The position numbers and the translations under genes were made by a program. This document shows, in pieces, positions 6,439-11,994 of a stretch of 11,994 nt of DNA. The first letter of the stretch is position 1, and each line of letters starts with the position of its first letter. The notes under the pieces are model-generated. The model saw nothing but the letters and a program-made list of their open reading frames with translations, did not search any database and was not told the DNA's origin. Source of the DNA: Pseudomonadota bacterium (lineage in GTDB: Bacteria; Pseudomonadota; Alphaproteobacteria; Acetobacterales; Acetobacteraceae); assembly GCA_021805485.1 (NCBI GenBank), contig JAJZFF010000159.1, positions 1 to 11,994 on the forward strand, read 5' to 3'.

Positions 6439-6454
6439 CTTCTCCTCGGAGAAG
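6439..6454 (-). promoter_or_regulatory. Dyad overlapping the grxC ribosome-binding site
   Basis: On the minus strand CTTCTCC-GA-GGAGAAG forms two 7-bp complementary arms around 2 bases, starting 3 bases upstream of the grxC ATG. The GGAG of the ribosome-binding site is the right arm. In mRNA it could fold as a 6-bp stem with a 4-base loop that hides the SD. It may equally be a DNA dyad or coincidence. Confidence 0.3.
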
Positions 6455-6484
6455 GAAATTGCATCACCGCTGGCGTTGCGCAAG

Positions 6485-6506
6485 GGAGCGCCGGCTTACC
6501 GGCTCC
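6485..6506 (-). other. Hairpin just after the comF stop codon
   Basis: GGAG (6485-6488) pairs with CTCC (6503-6506) and CCGG (6491-6494) pairs with CCGG (6499-6502), an 8-bp stem with a 2-base bulge and a 4-base loop. It begins 4 bases past the comF stop. No T-run follows on the minus strand, so it is more likely an RNA stability or partial-termination element than a full terminator. Confidence 0.25.
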
Positions 6507-6510
6507 GCGC

Positions 6511-7308
6511 TCAGTCCAGGCGCGGGTCCGGCACCCGCGCCGCCGCGAGCACGTCGACCGCGCGCACCCCGGCGCCGCGCAGCGCCGCGACACAGGCATT
6601 GGCGGTGGCGCCCGAGGTCAGCACGTCGTCGATCAGCAGCACCCGCGCCCCGGCCAGGCGTGCGGCGCGGCGGGGCCGCACGGCGATCGCCTCGGCCATG
6701 ATCCGCGCCCGCTCGGCCGCCGAGTGCCGCCCGCCCGCCAGCGTCGCCGTCGCGTGGCGGCGCAGCAGCGCATCGACGAGCACCGGGCGCGCTGCCAGTC
6801 GCCCCAGCGCCAGCGCCAGCAGCGCCGACTGGTTGTAGCGACGCGCCAGCCGTCGGCGCCAATGCAGCGGCACCGGCACCAGCAGATCCGCCTCCGCGAG
6901 CAGCGCCGCGCCGGCGCGGAGCATGAACGGCGCCAGCGCCGCCGCGGTTTCGGTGCGGTCGGCGTGCTTGAAGGGCAGGATGAGCCGCCGCGCCTGGGCG
7001 TCGTAGCTCAGCGCCGCGCGGGCGCGGTCGTACAGCGGCGGCGCCGTTCGGCAGGGCTGGCACAGCGCATCCCGCCCCCCCTGCGCGGTGTGGGTGAAGG
7101 GCACGCCGCAGCGCTGGCACAGCGGGTGGGTGATGAACGACGTGCGGGCGAAGCAGGCGGCGCAGAGTTGGCCGACCCGCTGCACCGGCTCGTCGCAGGT
7201 GAGACAGCACGGCGGCAGCAGCGCGTCGAGCAGACCGAGGCCGCCGCGGGCGGCGCCGCGCACCAGCCGGAGCAGCACCGACGGGGCAGCCGGGCGCGCT
7301 TCGTCCAT
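6511..7308 (-). CDS. comF: ComF family phosphoribosyltransferase-like protein
   Basis: 265 residues. The N-terminal double zinc-ribbon region shows cysteines at C34, C35, C38, C49, C52 and C64, C67, C83, C86 (LPPCCLTC, LCAACF, CQRCGVPF, LCQPCR). A type I PRTase domain follows, with LVPVPLHWRRRLARRYNQSALLA (143-165) and the PRPP loop VLLIDDVLTSGAT (223-235). ComF proteins are needed for DNA uptake in naturally competent bacteria and are widespread elsewhere with an unclear, probably DNA-related role; phosphoribosyl transfer has not been shown for most. The ATG at 7308 is set by protein length; no good SD precedes it. It is the first gene of the minus-strand group with grxC and DUF1178 and is divergent from the methyltransferase gene across an 81-bp spacer with paired palindromes. 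Confidence 0.92.
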   Translation of the reverse strand: MDEARPAAPSVLLRLVRGAARGGLGLLDALLPPCCLTCDEPVQRVGQLCAACFARTSFITHPLCQRCGVPFTHTAQGGRDALCQPCRTAPPLYDRARAALSYDAQARRLILPFKHADRTETAAALAPFMLRAGAALLAEADLLVPVPLHWRRRLARRYNQSALLALALGRLAARPVLVDALLRRHATATLAGGRHSAAERARIMAEAIAVRPRRAARLAGARVLLIDDVLTSGATANACVAALRGAGVRAVDVLAAARVPDPRLD

Positions 7309-7332
7309 CGGGCGAGGATACCGTTCTGCGCG

Positions 7333-7361
7333 CCCCGGTTGCAACGTTCCCCGGTTGCAAC
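7333..7361. promoter_or_regulatory. Tandem 13-bp repeats with GTTGCAAC palindromes in the divergent comF spacer
   Basis: CCCCGGTTGCAAC occurs twice, at 7333-7345 and 7349-7361, with a 16-bp period. Each copy holds the perfect 8-bp palindrome GTTGCAAC; the second extends to GGTTGCAACC. They lie between the divergent comF and methyltransferase starts, 24 bp from comF and 28 bp from the methyltransferase ATG. This arrangement fits two sites for a dimeric DNA-binding protein acting on one or both promoters. The regulator is not identified and the motif is not one I recognise. Confidence 0.45.
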
Positions 7362-7389
7362 CCTGGCGCGGCGGGCGCACATGCGCGCC

Positions 7390-8172
7390 ATGTCCGATCC
7401 GTTCGTGTTCGACCGAACCGCGCTGCGCATGCGCCGGGACCGCGCCGCCGAAAGCCTGCCGCGCGTGGCCGGCCTGCTGGGCGAGGTTGCCGAGCGGCTG
7501 ACCGAGACGCTGGACGCGGTTCGCCGGCCATTTTCCCGTGCCCTGGATCTCGGTGGCCGTGGCGCTGTCGCCCCGCGGCTGCGCGCGCGCGGGATCGAGG
7601 TCATCGAGGCCGCGCTGTCGCCGCGCCAAGCCGTGGCCGCCGCCGCGCCGGCCCTGGTGGTGGACGAGGAAGTCCTTCCCTTCGCCCCGGCCAGCTTCGA
7701 TCTCATCGTCGCCAGCCTCTCGTTGCACTGGATCAACGATTTGCCCGGGGCGCTGATCCAGCTGCGCCGCAGCCTGCGTCCCGACGGGCTGTTCCTGGCC
7801 AGCCTGCCCATCGTCGGCACGCTCGGCGAGTTGCGCGCGGTGCTGACGGAGGCGGAGGCGGAGCTCACCGGCGGCGCTTCACCGCGGGTCGCGCCGTTTC
7901 CGGACCTGCGCGACTGCGCCGGGCTGCTGCAGCGCGCCGGCTTTGCCATGCCGGTCGCCGAGCGTGACGAGATCCGCCTGCGCTACGCCGACCCGGTGGC
8001 CCTGCTGCGCGATCTGCGCGATGCCGGGGAGACGAACGCGCTGCGCCTGCGCGAGCGGCGTTTCGCCCCGCGCGCGCTCTTTCCCATGGCGCTGAGCCGG
8101 TTGCCGGCGGCGGATGGGCGGATCACGGCGACGCTGCGGCTGGCGCTGCTGACCGGGTGGGCACCGGGCTGA
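7390..8172 (+). CDS. NDUFAF5/BioC-like SAM-dependent methyltransferase-fold protein
   Basis: 260 residues. It has a class I SAM fold: motif I region ALDLGGRGAVAPRL (51-64), a strand with acidic end ALVVDEEVLPFAPASFDLIVASLSLHWINDLPGAL (88-122), RSLRPDGLFLAS (127-138), and the terminal LTGWAP. The SLHWxNDLPGxL motif and the ending LTGWxP are typical of the branch containing mitochondrial NDUFAF5 and bacterial BioC-like proteins. NDUFAF5 hydroxylates an arginine of complex I subunit NDUFS7, so an oxidative-phosphorylation assembly role is an attractive guess for an alphaproteobacterial relative; methylation is the alternative. Motif I is DLGGRG rather than the usual DxGxGxG. The ATG at 7390 is chosen by the usual MSDPxxVFDR start; one at 7381 is in frame and neither has a strong SD. 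The 3' end overlaps the convergent ATP-grasp gene by 50 bp. Confidence 0.85.
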   Translation: MSDPFVFDRTALRMRRDRAAESLPRVAGLLGEVAERLTETLDAVRRPFSRALDLGGRGAVAPRLRARGIEVIEAALSPRQAVAAAAPALVVDEEVLPFAPASFDLIVASLSLHWINDLPGALIQLRRSLRPDGLFLASLPIVGTLGELRAVLTEAEAELTGGASPRVAPFPDLRDCAGLLQRAGFAMPVAERDEIRLRYADPVALLRDLRDAGETNALRLRERRFAPRALFPMALSRLPAADGRITATLRLALLTGWAPG

Positions 8173-9382
8173 GGCCGGCGCGGGCCTGCGCGATCCGCGC
8201 GTCCAGCATCGCTTCCACGGCGCGGAAGATCCGCGGCACGCAGCGCTTCTTGTAGGGATAGAGGTCGGCCGGGTCGGTGTCGTGGACGATCATGCCGGTT
8301 TCGACTTCGAACACGAGCAGTCGCCCGTCCGGCATGAGCGCGCAATCGAGGCCGAAATAGTCGAGCCCGACCCGCTCGGCGAGCGCGGCGAGCGCGGTCA
8401 TGGCGCGCGGCGGGAAGGCGGCGGTGATGTCTTCGAGGAACCTGGCCTCCTCGGCGCGCTTGCCGGCGTCGCGATCCATCCCGGCGTTGTAGTACCAGAT
8501 CGCCCAGTCGTCGTGCACGGCGAGGTGGAACGGAAACGGCCGGCCATCGACGAAGATCACCCGGTATTTGCGCCACTGCCCGTCGGCGCTGCGGAAGTCG
8601 ACGAAGGGGGCGACGTAGAAGAGATCACCAAGGCCGCCGTCGGCGAGGTAGGCGGTGAGTTCGGGCCCATCCGCCACCCGCGCCAGCCCCTGTCCGGCAT
8701 GGGCGCCGCGCGGGCGGATGAGCAGAGGGAACGCGAGGCCGGCCGGGAGGGCAGGGCGGTGCAGCGCGGCTCGGGTGAGCAGGTGCTGGGCGGGCACGAC
8801 CGCCTCCGGCAGATCGGCCAGAAGCCGCGCGGCCCCGTCGCGCGACACGGCGGCGATCCGCGCGCCGGAATTGATCACCGGCGCCGCGAGGCACGCCGCC
8901 CAGGCATCCGCCGCGGCCAGCGCGCCCGCGTGGCGGACATCCTCGGCGATGGCGATGAAAACACAGTCGAACGGCGGCAGATTGCGCGGCAGCGTGCCAG
9001 CCGGGTCCGCCAGCACCGCCTGGGGGTCGGCGATCCACAGCGTTGCCAGCCCGGTGCGTTCGGCGTCGAGCAGGCAGCCCAGCGGCAGATTGGCCTGGAA
9101 ATCCCCGATCACCGCCAGAGCCAGCACGTGCCGCGCCGGCGCGGCGGACGGGCGGACGATGACCGGGGTGCCGGTGACCGCGTTCCGCAGATGGGCCACG
9201 CCGGCCGCGGCATCCCCCTGCGCCTGGCAGACCTCCCACAGCAGCAGACGCGCCTGCAAAGCCAGCTCCGGCGCCGTCACCAGGGCTTCGAGCATGGCGC
9301 GGGCCGCCATCCAGTCGCCGCGCTCGGCGGCGCGCATCGCCGCCTCGAATGGCGCCTCGTCGGCCGCCTGGAAACCGTCCAT
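8123..9382 (-). CDS. TPR-like plus divergent ATP-grasp protein (RimK/glutathione-synthase-like fold)
   Basis: 419 residues. Residues about 10-75 are alanine-rich amphipathic helices resembling TPR units (AAMRAAERGDWMAARAMLEAL). Residues about 84-175 look like the alpha/beta pre-ATP-grasp domain (VLALAVIGDF at 86-95). Residues about 176-395 show ATP-grasp features: FPLLIRPRGAHAGQGL (218-233, with Arg223 where a Lys is common), KYRVIFVDGRPFPFHLAVH (272-290), and a metal-site-like stretch GLDYFGLDCALMPDGRLLVFEVE (339-361) with Asp346, Glu359 and Glu361. ATP-grasp enzymes join a carboxylate to an amine or thiol through an acyl phosphate. The substrate here is unknown. The usual metal ligand Asn in ExNxxP is replaced by ETGMIV. 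The ATG at 9382 has GGGAG 6 bases upstream; an in-frame ATG at 9418 adds 12 residues but lacks an SD. It lies 86 bp downstream of moaA on the same strand. Confidence 0.75.
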   Translation of the reverse strand: MDGFQAADEAPFEAAMRAAERGDWMAARAMLEALVTAPELALQARLLLWEVCQAQGDAAAGVAHLRNAVTGTPVIVRPSAAPARHVLALAVIGDFQANLPLGCLLDAERTGLATLWIADPQAVLADPAGTLPRNLPPFDCVFIAIAEDVRHAGALAAADAWAACLAAPVINSGARIAAVSRDGAARLLADLPEAVVPAQHLLTRAALHRPALPAGLAFPLLIRPRGAHAGQGLARVADGPELTAYLADGGLGDLFYVAPFVDFRSADGQWRKYRVIFVDGRPFPFHLAVHDDWAIWYYNAGMDRDAGKRAEEARFLEDITAAFPPRAMTALAALAERVGLDYFGLDCALMPDGRLLVFEVETGMIVHDTDPADLYPYKKRCVPRIFRAVEAMLDARIAQARAGLSPVPTRSAAPAAASP

Positions 9383-9440
9383 GCCATACTCCCGCGGGCC
9401 CGGATGGGTCCGGTCCATGCCAGCGTATGGCGACGGTCTG

Positions 9441-9468
9441 AAAAAAGGGTGAAGCGCGGCCCCGCGGC
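9441..9468 (-). terminator. Weak terminator-like element after moaA
   Basis: On the minus strand the moaA stop is followed by a very GC-rich stretch with short self-complementary parts (CGCG-GGGC-CGCG, or GGGG pairing with CCCU) and then T6 (A6 on the plus strand at 9441-9446). The stem is only about 4 bp in either fold, so termination between moaA and the ATP-grasp gene is possible but not convincing. Confidence 0.25.
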
Positions 9469-10464
9469 TCAGCCGCCGGTGACGCTCATGTGGCGCGCCA
9501 CCGCGGGGCGATTGTGACGGCGATCGATGATGAAATCATGGCCCTTGGGCTTGCGCCCGATCGCTTCCTCGATCGCGTCCCGGAGATCGGCGTCGGTGGC
9601 GCCGGCGCGCAGGACGCGGCGCAGATCCGCCTGGTCGTCCTGGCCGAGGCACATATAGAGCATCCCGGTGCAGGTCAGCCGCACGCGGTTGCAGCTTTCG
9701 CAGAAATTGTGCGTCATCGGCGTGATGAAGCCGATTCGCCGCCCGGTCTCGGCGACGGTGTAGTAGCGGGCCGGTCCGCCGGTGCGGTAGTCGGTCTCGG
9801 TCAGCGTCCAGCGCTGCTTCAGCCGCGCCCGCACGAGCGAAAGCGGGAGATATTGATCGGTGCGGTCCTGATCGATGTCGCCCATCGGCATGGTCTCGAT
9901 GAGACACAGGTCGAACCCGTGCTCGCCGCACCATGCGAGCATGGTGTCGAGCTCGTGCTCGTTGACGTCCTTGAGGGCGACGGCGTTGATCTTCACGGCC
10001 AGCCCCGCGGCCTTGGCGGCGAAAATGCCATCCAGGGTCTTCTCGATCTTGCCCCAGCGGGTGATGGCGGCGAATTTTTCCGCCGAGAGCGTGTCCAGGC
10101 TGACATTCACGCGGCGCACGCCGGCAGCGGCGAGATCCTCGGCGAAGCGGGCGAGCTGGGTGCCGTTGGTGGTGAGGGTCAGTTCGTCGAGCCGGCCATC
10201 GCCGGGGCCGATGCGCTGGCCGAGGGCGCGAACCAGCGTCATCACCTCGCGGCGGACGAGCGGCTCGCCGCCGGTGAGGCGGATCTTGCGCGTGCCGAGC
10301 GCGATGAAGGCGCCGGCGACGCGTTCGAGCTCCTCCAGCGACAGGATCTGCGCCTTCGGCAGGAAGGTCATGTCCTCCGCCATGCAGTAGGCGCAGCGAA
10401 GGTCGCAGCGGTCGGTGACCGAGATGCGCAGATAGGTGATGCTGCGGCCGAACGGGTCGATCAT
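9469..10464 (-). CDS. moaA: GTP 3',8-cyclase (molybdenum cofactor biosynthesis protein A)
   Basis: 331 residues. This radical SAM enzyme converts GTP to 3',8-cyclo-7,8-dihydro-GTP, the first step of molybdopterin synthesis, together with MoaC. The N-terminal [4Fe-4S] motif is CDLRCAYC (C20, C24, C27), the SAM-binding GGEP at 65-68, and TTNG at 98-101. The second, substrate-binding cluster motif CxxC-x13-C is C255, C258, C272 in [19 protein letters not shown]. The protein ends in the Gly-Gly tail (SVTGG) required for function. The ATG at 10464 is chosen because it gives the normal [20 protein letters not shown] start; an ATG at 10509 would add 15 unlike residues. The upstream leader is purine-rich with several weak SD-like runs. 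DUF3553 lies 58 bp upstream on the same strand. No other moa gene is in the window. Confidence 0.97.
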   Translation of the reverse strand: MIDPFGRSITYLRISVTDRCDLRCAYCMAEDMTFLPKAQILSLEELERVAGAFIALGTRKIRLTGGEPLVRREVMTLVRALGQRIGPGDGRLDELTLTTNGTQLARFAEDLAAAGVRRVNVSLDTLSAEKFAAITRWGKIEKTLDGIFAAKAAGLAVKINAVALKDVNEHELDTMLAWCGEHGFDLCLIETMPMGDIDQDRTDQYLPLSLVRARLKQRWTLTETDYRTGGPARYYTVAETGRRIGFITPMTHNFCESCNRVRLTCTGMLYMCLGQDDQADLRRVLRAGATDADLRDAIEEAIGRKPKGHDFIIDRRHNRPAVARHMSVTGG

Positions 10465-10522
10465 GCGCCGTCTCGTCTCCGTTTCCTCTCTCCGGGCATT
10501 AGCCACCATGCGCCGGGCGGGA

Positions 10523-10714
10523 TCAAGGGCCGCCTTCCTCGACGGGTTCGAGCGTCACCGCCAACAGGTTCACCAACACCTTGCCGACATGCTCGAAATT
10601 CACCGTCGCCCGGCCGGCGATCACCGATTGAACCTGCCCCAGGCCCCAGTCCGGACGGCCGGGATGACGCACGAACTGGCCTGGCAGAATATCCGTGAGG
10701 CCCGAGGGGGACAT
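10523..10714 (-). CDS. DUF3553 family small protein
   Basis: 63 residues with the family pattern: [21 protein letters not shown] (11-31) followed by [24 protein letters not shown]. The first part resembles the small beta-barrel found in UvrD/PcrA-type helicase C-termini (a WGxGxV... VNFxxxGxKxL motif), which binds partner proteins such as RNA polymerase. Here it stands alone, so it may be a small adaptor; function is not established. The ATG at 10714 gives the usual length, though no clear SD precedes it; a GTG at 10750 is in frame and would add 12 residues. It may be co-transcribed with moaA 58 bp downstream, and it is divergent from the ChpT-like gene. Confidence 0.8.
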   Translation of the reverse strand: MSPSGLTDILPGQFVRHPGRPDWGLGQVQSVIAGRATVNFEHVGKVLVNLLAVTLEPVEEGGP

Positions 10715-10798
10715 GGCGGCGCCAATGGTCGTTTCCAAGACGCTCCGCACATGGTGCTATGCATCGCTGCCGACAACCTCCGCCTCGGGTAGGGCCAG

Positions 10799-11470
10799 AT
10801 GAGCGATCCGGACCGTATGCGCGACGACCAAGCCGCCTCGCTGCGCCTCGCCGAACTGCTGGCGACGCGGATCAGCCACGATCTCGCCGGGATGAGTGGT
10901 TCGCTCGTCGGCACGCTGGAACTCATCAGCGAGGACGCCTCGGCCGCCGCCGAGGCGCTGCCGCTCGCGATCGAGACGGCGCAGGCGCTGGCGCGGCGGC
11001 TACGCCTGCTGCGCGCGGCCTGGGGGCCACCCGGCTCGCCGATGGGGCTCGGGGACCTGCAGGGGCTGGCGACGGGCCTGTCGCTCGGGCGGCGGATGCG
11101 GCTCCATCTTCTCGACCTGGAGGATGTCGCCTATCCGGCGCCCGCGGCGCGCCTGCTGCTGAACCTGATGATGCTGGCGGTGGAGAGCCTGGCCGGGGAA
11201 GGCGAGGCGGCGCTGGCGGGCGGGCCGGAGCAAGGCGTGCTCATCACCATCGCCGGCCCGCGGGCCGCCTGGCCGTCCGGCTTCGCCGGCCTGCTCGCGG
11301 ATCCGAACTCCGCCTGGCAGGCGTTCGCGGCGCCGCGGACCTTGCTGGCGCCGCTCACGGTGCTGATCGCCGCCGCCAGCGGTTTCGGCCTGTCGCTGCT
11401 GCTGGCCGGGGGACCGGCCGCCGCCACCGAGCCGCCACCGCTGCTGATGCGCCCGTTCGCGGCGGCGTGA
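10799..11470 (+). CDS. chpT: ChpT-like histidine phosphotransferase
   Basis: 223 residues. The N-terminal dimerisation/phosphoacceptor helix reads LAELLATRISHDLAGMSGSLVGTLELI (17-43), with His27 in the HD pair as the likely phosphorylated residue. The remainder looks like a degenerate HATPase fold (LLNLMMLAVESL at 119-130 in place of an N-box) lacking ATP-binding glycine boxes, as in ChpT. ChpT passes phosphate from CckA to CtrA and CpdR in the alphaproteobacterial cell-cycle relay. This copy lacks the usual Pro and NGLE residues after HD (it has GMSGSLVGTLEL), so it may be a paralogue serving the adjacent CheA-like kinase. The ATG start has only a weak AGGG. The spacer of 84 bp upstream is shared with DUF3553 and shows no clear promoter. 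The gene is 77 bp before the CheA-like gene on the same strand. Confidence 0.75.
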   Translation: MSDPDRMRDDQAASLRLAELLATRISHDLAGMSGSLVGTLELISEDASAAAEALPLAIETAQALARRLRLLRAAWGPPGSPMGLGDLQGLATGLSLGRRMRLHLLDLEDVAYPAPAARLLLNLMMLAVESLAGEGEAALAGGPEQGVLITIAGPRAAWPSGFAGLLADPNSAWQAFAAPRTLLAPLTVLIAAASGFGLSLLLAGGPAAATEPPPLLMRPFAAA

Positions 11471-11547
11471 ACGGGCGGTCCGCGCCGCTTTACCGAATCT
11501 TCGCACGTGCGGCTGAAACTGCGTGATCGACGTATCGGAGATCGCGC

Positions 11548-11994
11548 ATGGACGACTTGCTCGCCGACTTCCTGACGGAAACCAGCGAGAGTCTCGCCGA
11601 GCTAGATGTTGCTCTGGTCAAGCTCGAGCAGACGCCGGATGACCACGCGACGCTGTCGCAGATTTTCCGCCTGGTGCACACGATCAAGGGGACCTGCGGC
11701 TTTCTCGGCCTGCCGCGGCTCGAGCGCGTCGCCCACGCCGGCGAGAACGTGCTCGGCAAGTTGCGCGACCGGCAGCTCAGCGCCACGCCGGGGATCATCA
11801 CTGCGATCCTGGCCGGGCTCGATCGCATCAAGGCCATCGTCGGCGGCCTCGCCGAGACCGGCGAGGAGCCGGCTGGCGACGATACGGCCTTGATCGCGGC
11901 CCTCAACGAGGCCGCCGCGGGGCACGCCCATGCCCCGCTCGCCGCCGCGCCCGAGCCACCGGCGGCGCCCGAACCGCAGCCCGCGGTGGCGGAG
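11548..11994 (+). CDS. cheA: CheA-like chemotaxis histidine kinase (3' end outside window)
   Basis: The first 149 codons are present; the gene runs off the window end. The start MDDLLADFLTETSESLAELD is an HPt domain beginning, and IFRLVHTIKGTCGFLGL (39-55) carries the phosphoacceptor His44 in the HTIKG motif. LERVAHAGENVLGKLRDRQL follows, as in CheA P1. From about residue 127 the chain becomes Ala/Pro-rich, the usual flexible linker toward the P2/dimerisation or kinase domains. CheA autophosphorylates on this His and donates phosphate to CheY and CheB. A CheA/response-regulator hybrid or a non-flagellar Che system cannot be excluded since the catalytic part is missing. The ATG is preceded by CGGAG with a 7-base spacer. 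The gap to the ChpT-like gene holds a CGCACGTGCG palindrome (11502-11511) and one GAATC site (11495-11499). Confidence 0.88.
   Translation, partial: MDDLLADFLTETSESLAELDVALVKLEQTPDDHATLSQIFRLVHTIKGTCGFLGLPRLERVAHAGENVLGKLRDRQLSATPGIITAILAGLDRIKAIVGGLAETGEEPAGDDTALIAALNEAAAGHAHAPLAAAPEPPAAPEPQPAVAE

Noticed and set aside
5980..8172. A 730-codon plus-strand frame that would fuse an N-terminal extension to the methyltransferase
   Set aside because: The upstream part is antisense to comF, grxC and DUF1178 and is Arg/Ala-rich; homolog-like sequence starts only at the ATG near 7390.
8123..10464. Radical SAM plus ATP-grasp genes as a possible peptide-modification (RiPP) cluster
   Set aside because: The radical SAM protein is a canonical MoaA with the second cluster motif and Gly-Gly tail, and no precursor peptide gene is seen nearby.
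9490..10698. A 402-codon plus-strand frame opposite moaA
   Set aside because: moaA on the minus strand is unmistakable (both FeS motifs and GG tail); the opposite frame has no recognisable content.
11495..11499. GAATC (GANTC, CcrM-type methylation) site before cheA as a cell-cycle control signal
   Set aside because: GANTC also occurs inside several genes in the window, so a single site is not evidence of control.

Overview
The window is GC-rich (roughly 70% by eye) and densely coded, with no rRNA, tRNA, CRISPR array or recognisable transposase. The gene set points to an alphaproteobacterium of the Rhodospirillales, probably Acetobacteraceae or a close relative. The main pointers are a comF-grxC-DUF1178 block, a ChpT-type histidine phosphotransferase beside a CheA-type kinase, a DUF3553 gene next to moaA, and a large Hint-domain protein with a beta-solenoid N-terminus. 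This placement rests on family knowledge; no search was run.

Layout. (1) 1-1415, plus strand: the 3' end of an FtsX/MacB-type ABC permease, coupled by a 4-base overlap to its ATPase. (2) 1403-4646, minus strand: a class II aldolase/adducin-family gene lying downstream of a 795-residue secreted-looking protein that has repeat beta-structure, a Hint autoprocessing domain and a conserved C-terminal region. (3) 4781-5476, plus strand: a VIT1/CCC1-family Fe/Mn transporter, divergent from the Hint gene and followed by a strong stem-loop terminator. (4) 5660-7308, minus strand: comF, grxC and a DUF1178 zinc-ribbon gene. (5) 7390-8172, plus strand: an NDUFAF5/BioC-like methyltransferase-fold gene divergent from comF, with two 13-bp repeats containing GTTGCAAC palindromes between them. 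(6) 8123-10714, minus strand: DUF3553, then moaA, then an unusual TPR plus ATP-grasp protein. (7) 10799-11994, plus strand: a ChpT-like phosphotransferase followed by the first 149 codons of a CheA-like kinase that runs off the window.

How the genes relate. Only a few pairs are functionally linked by sequence: permease with ATPase, and ChpT with CheA (both phosphorelay proteins). The rest are mostly housekeeping or accessory genes packed tightly, including a 50-bp convergent overlap. No clearly new multi-gene system is visible. The least explained proteins are the Hint beta-solenoid protein and the TPR/ATP-grasp protein. The least explained DNA elements are the palindrome pair at 7333-7361, the dyad at 4737-4752 before the transporter, and the small SD-preceded ORF running into the terminator at 5495-5600.
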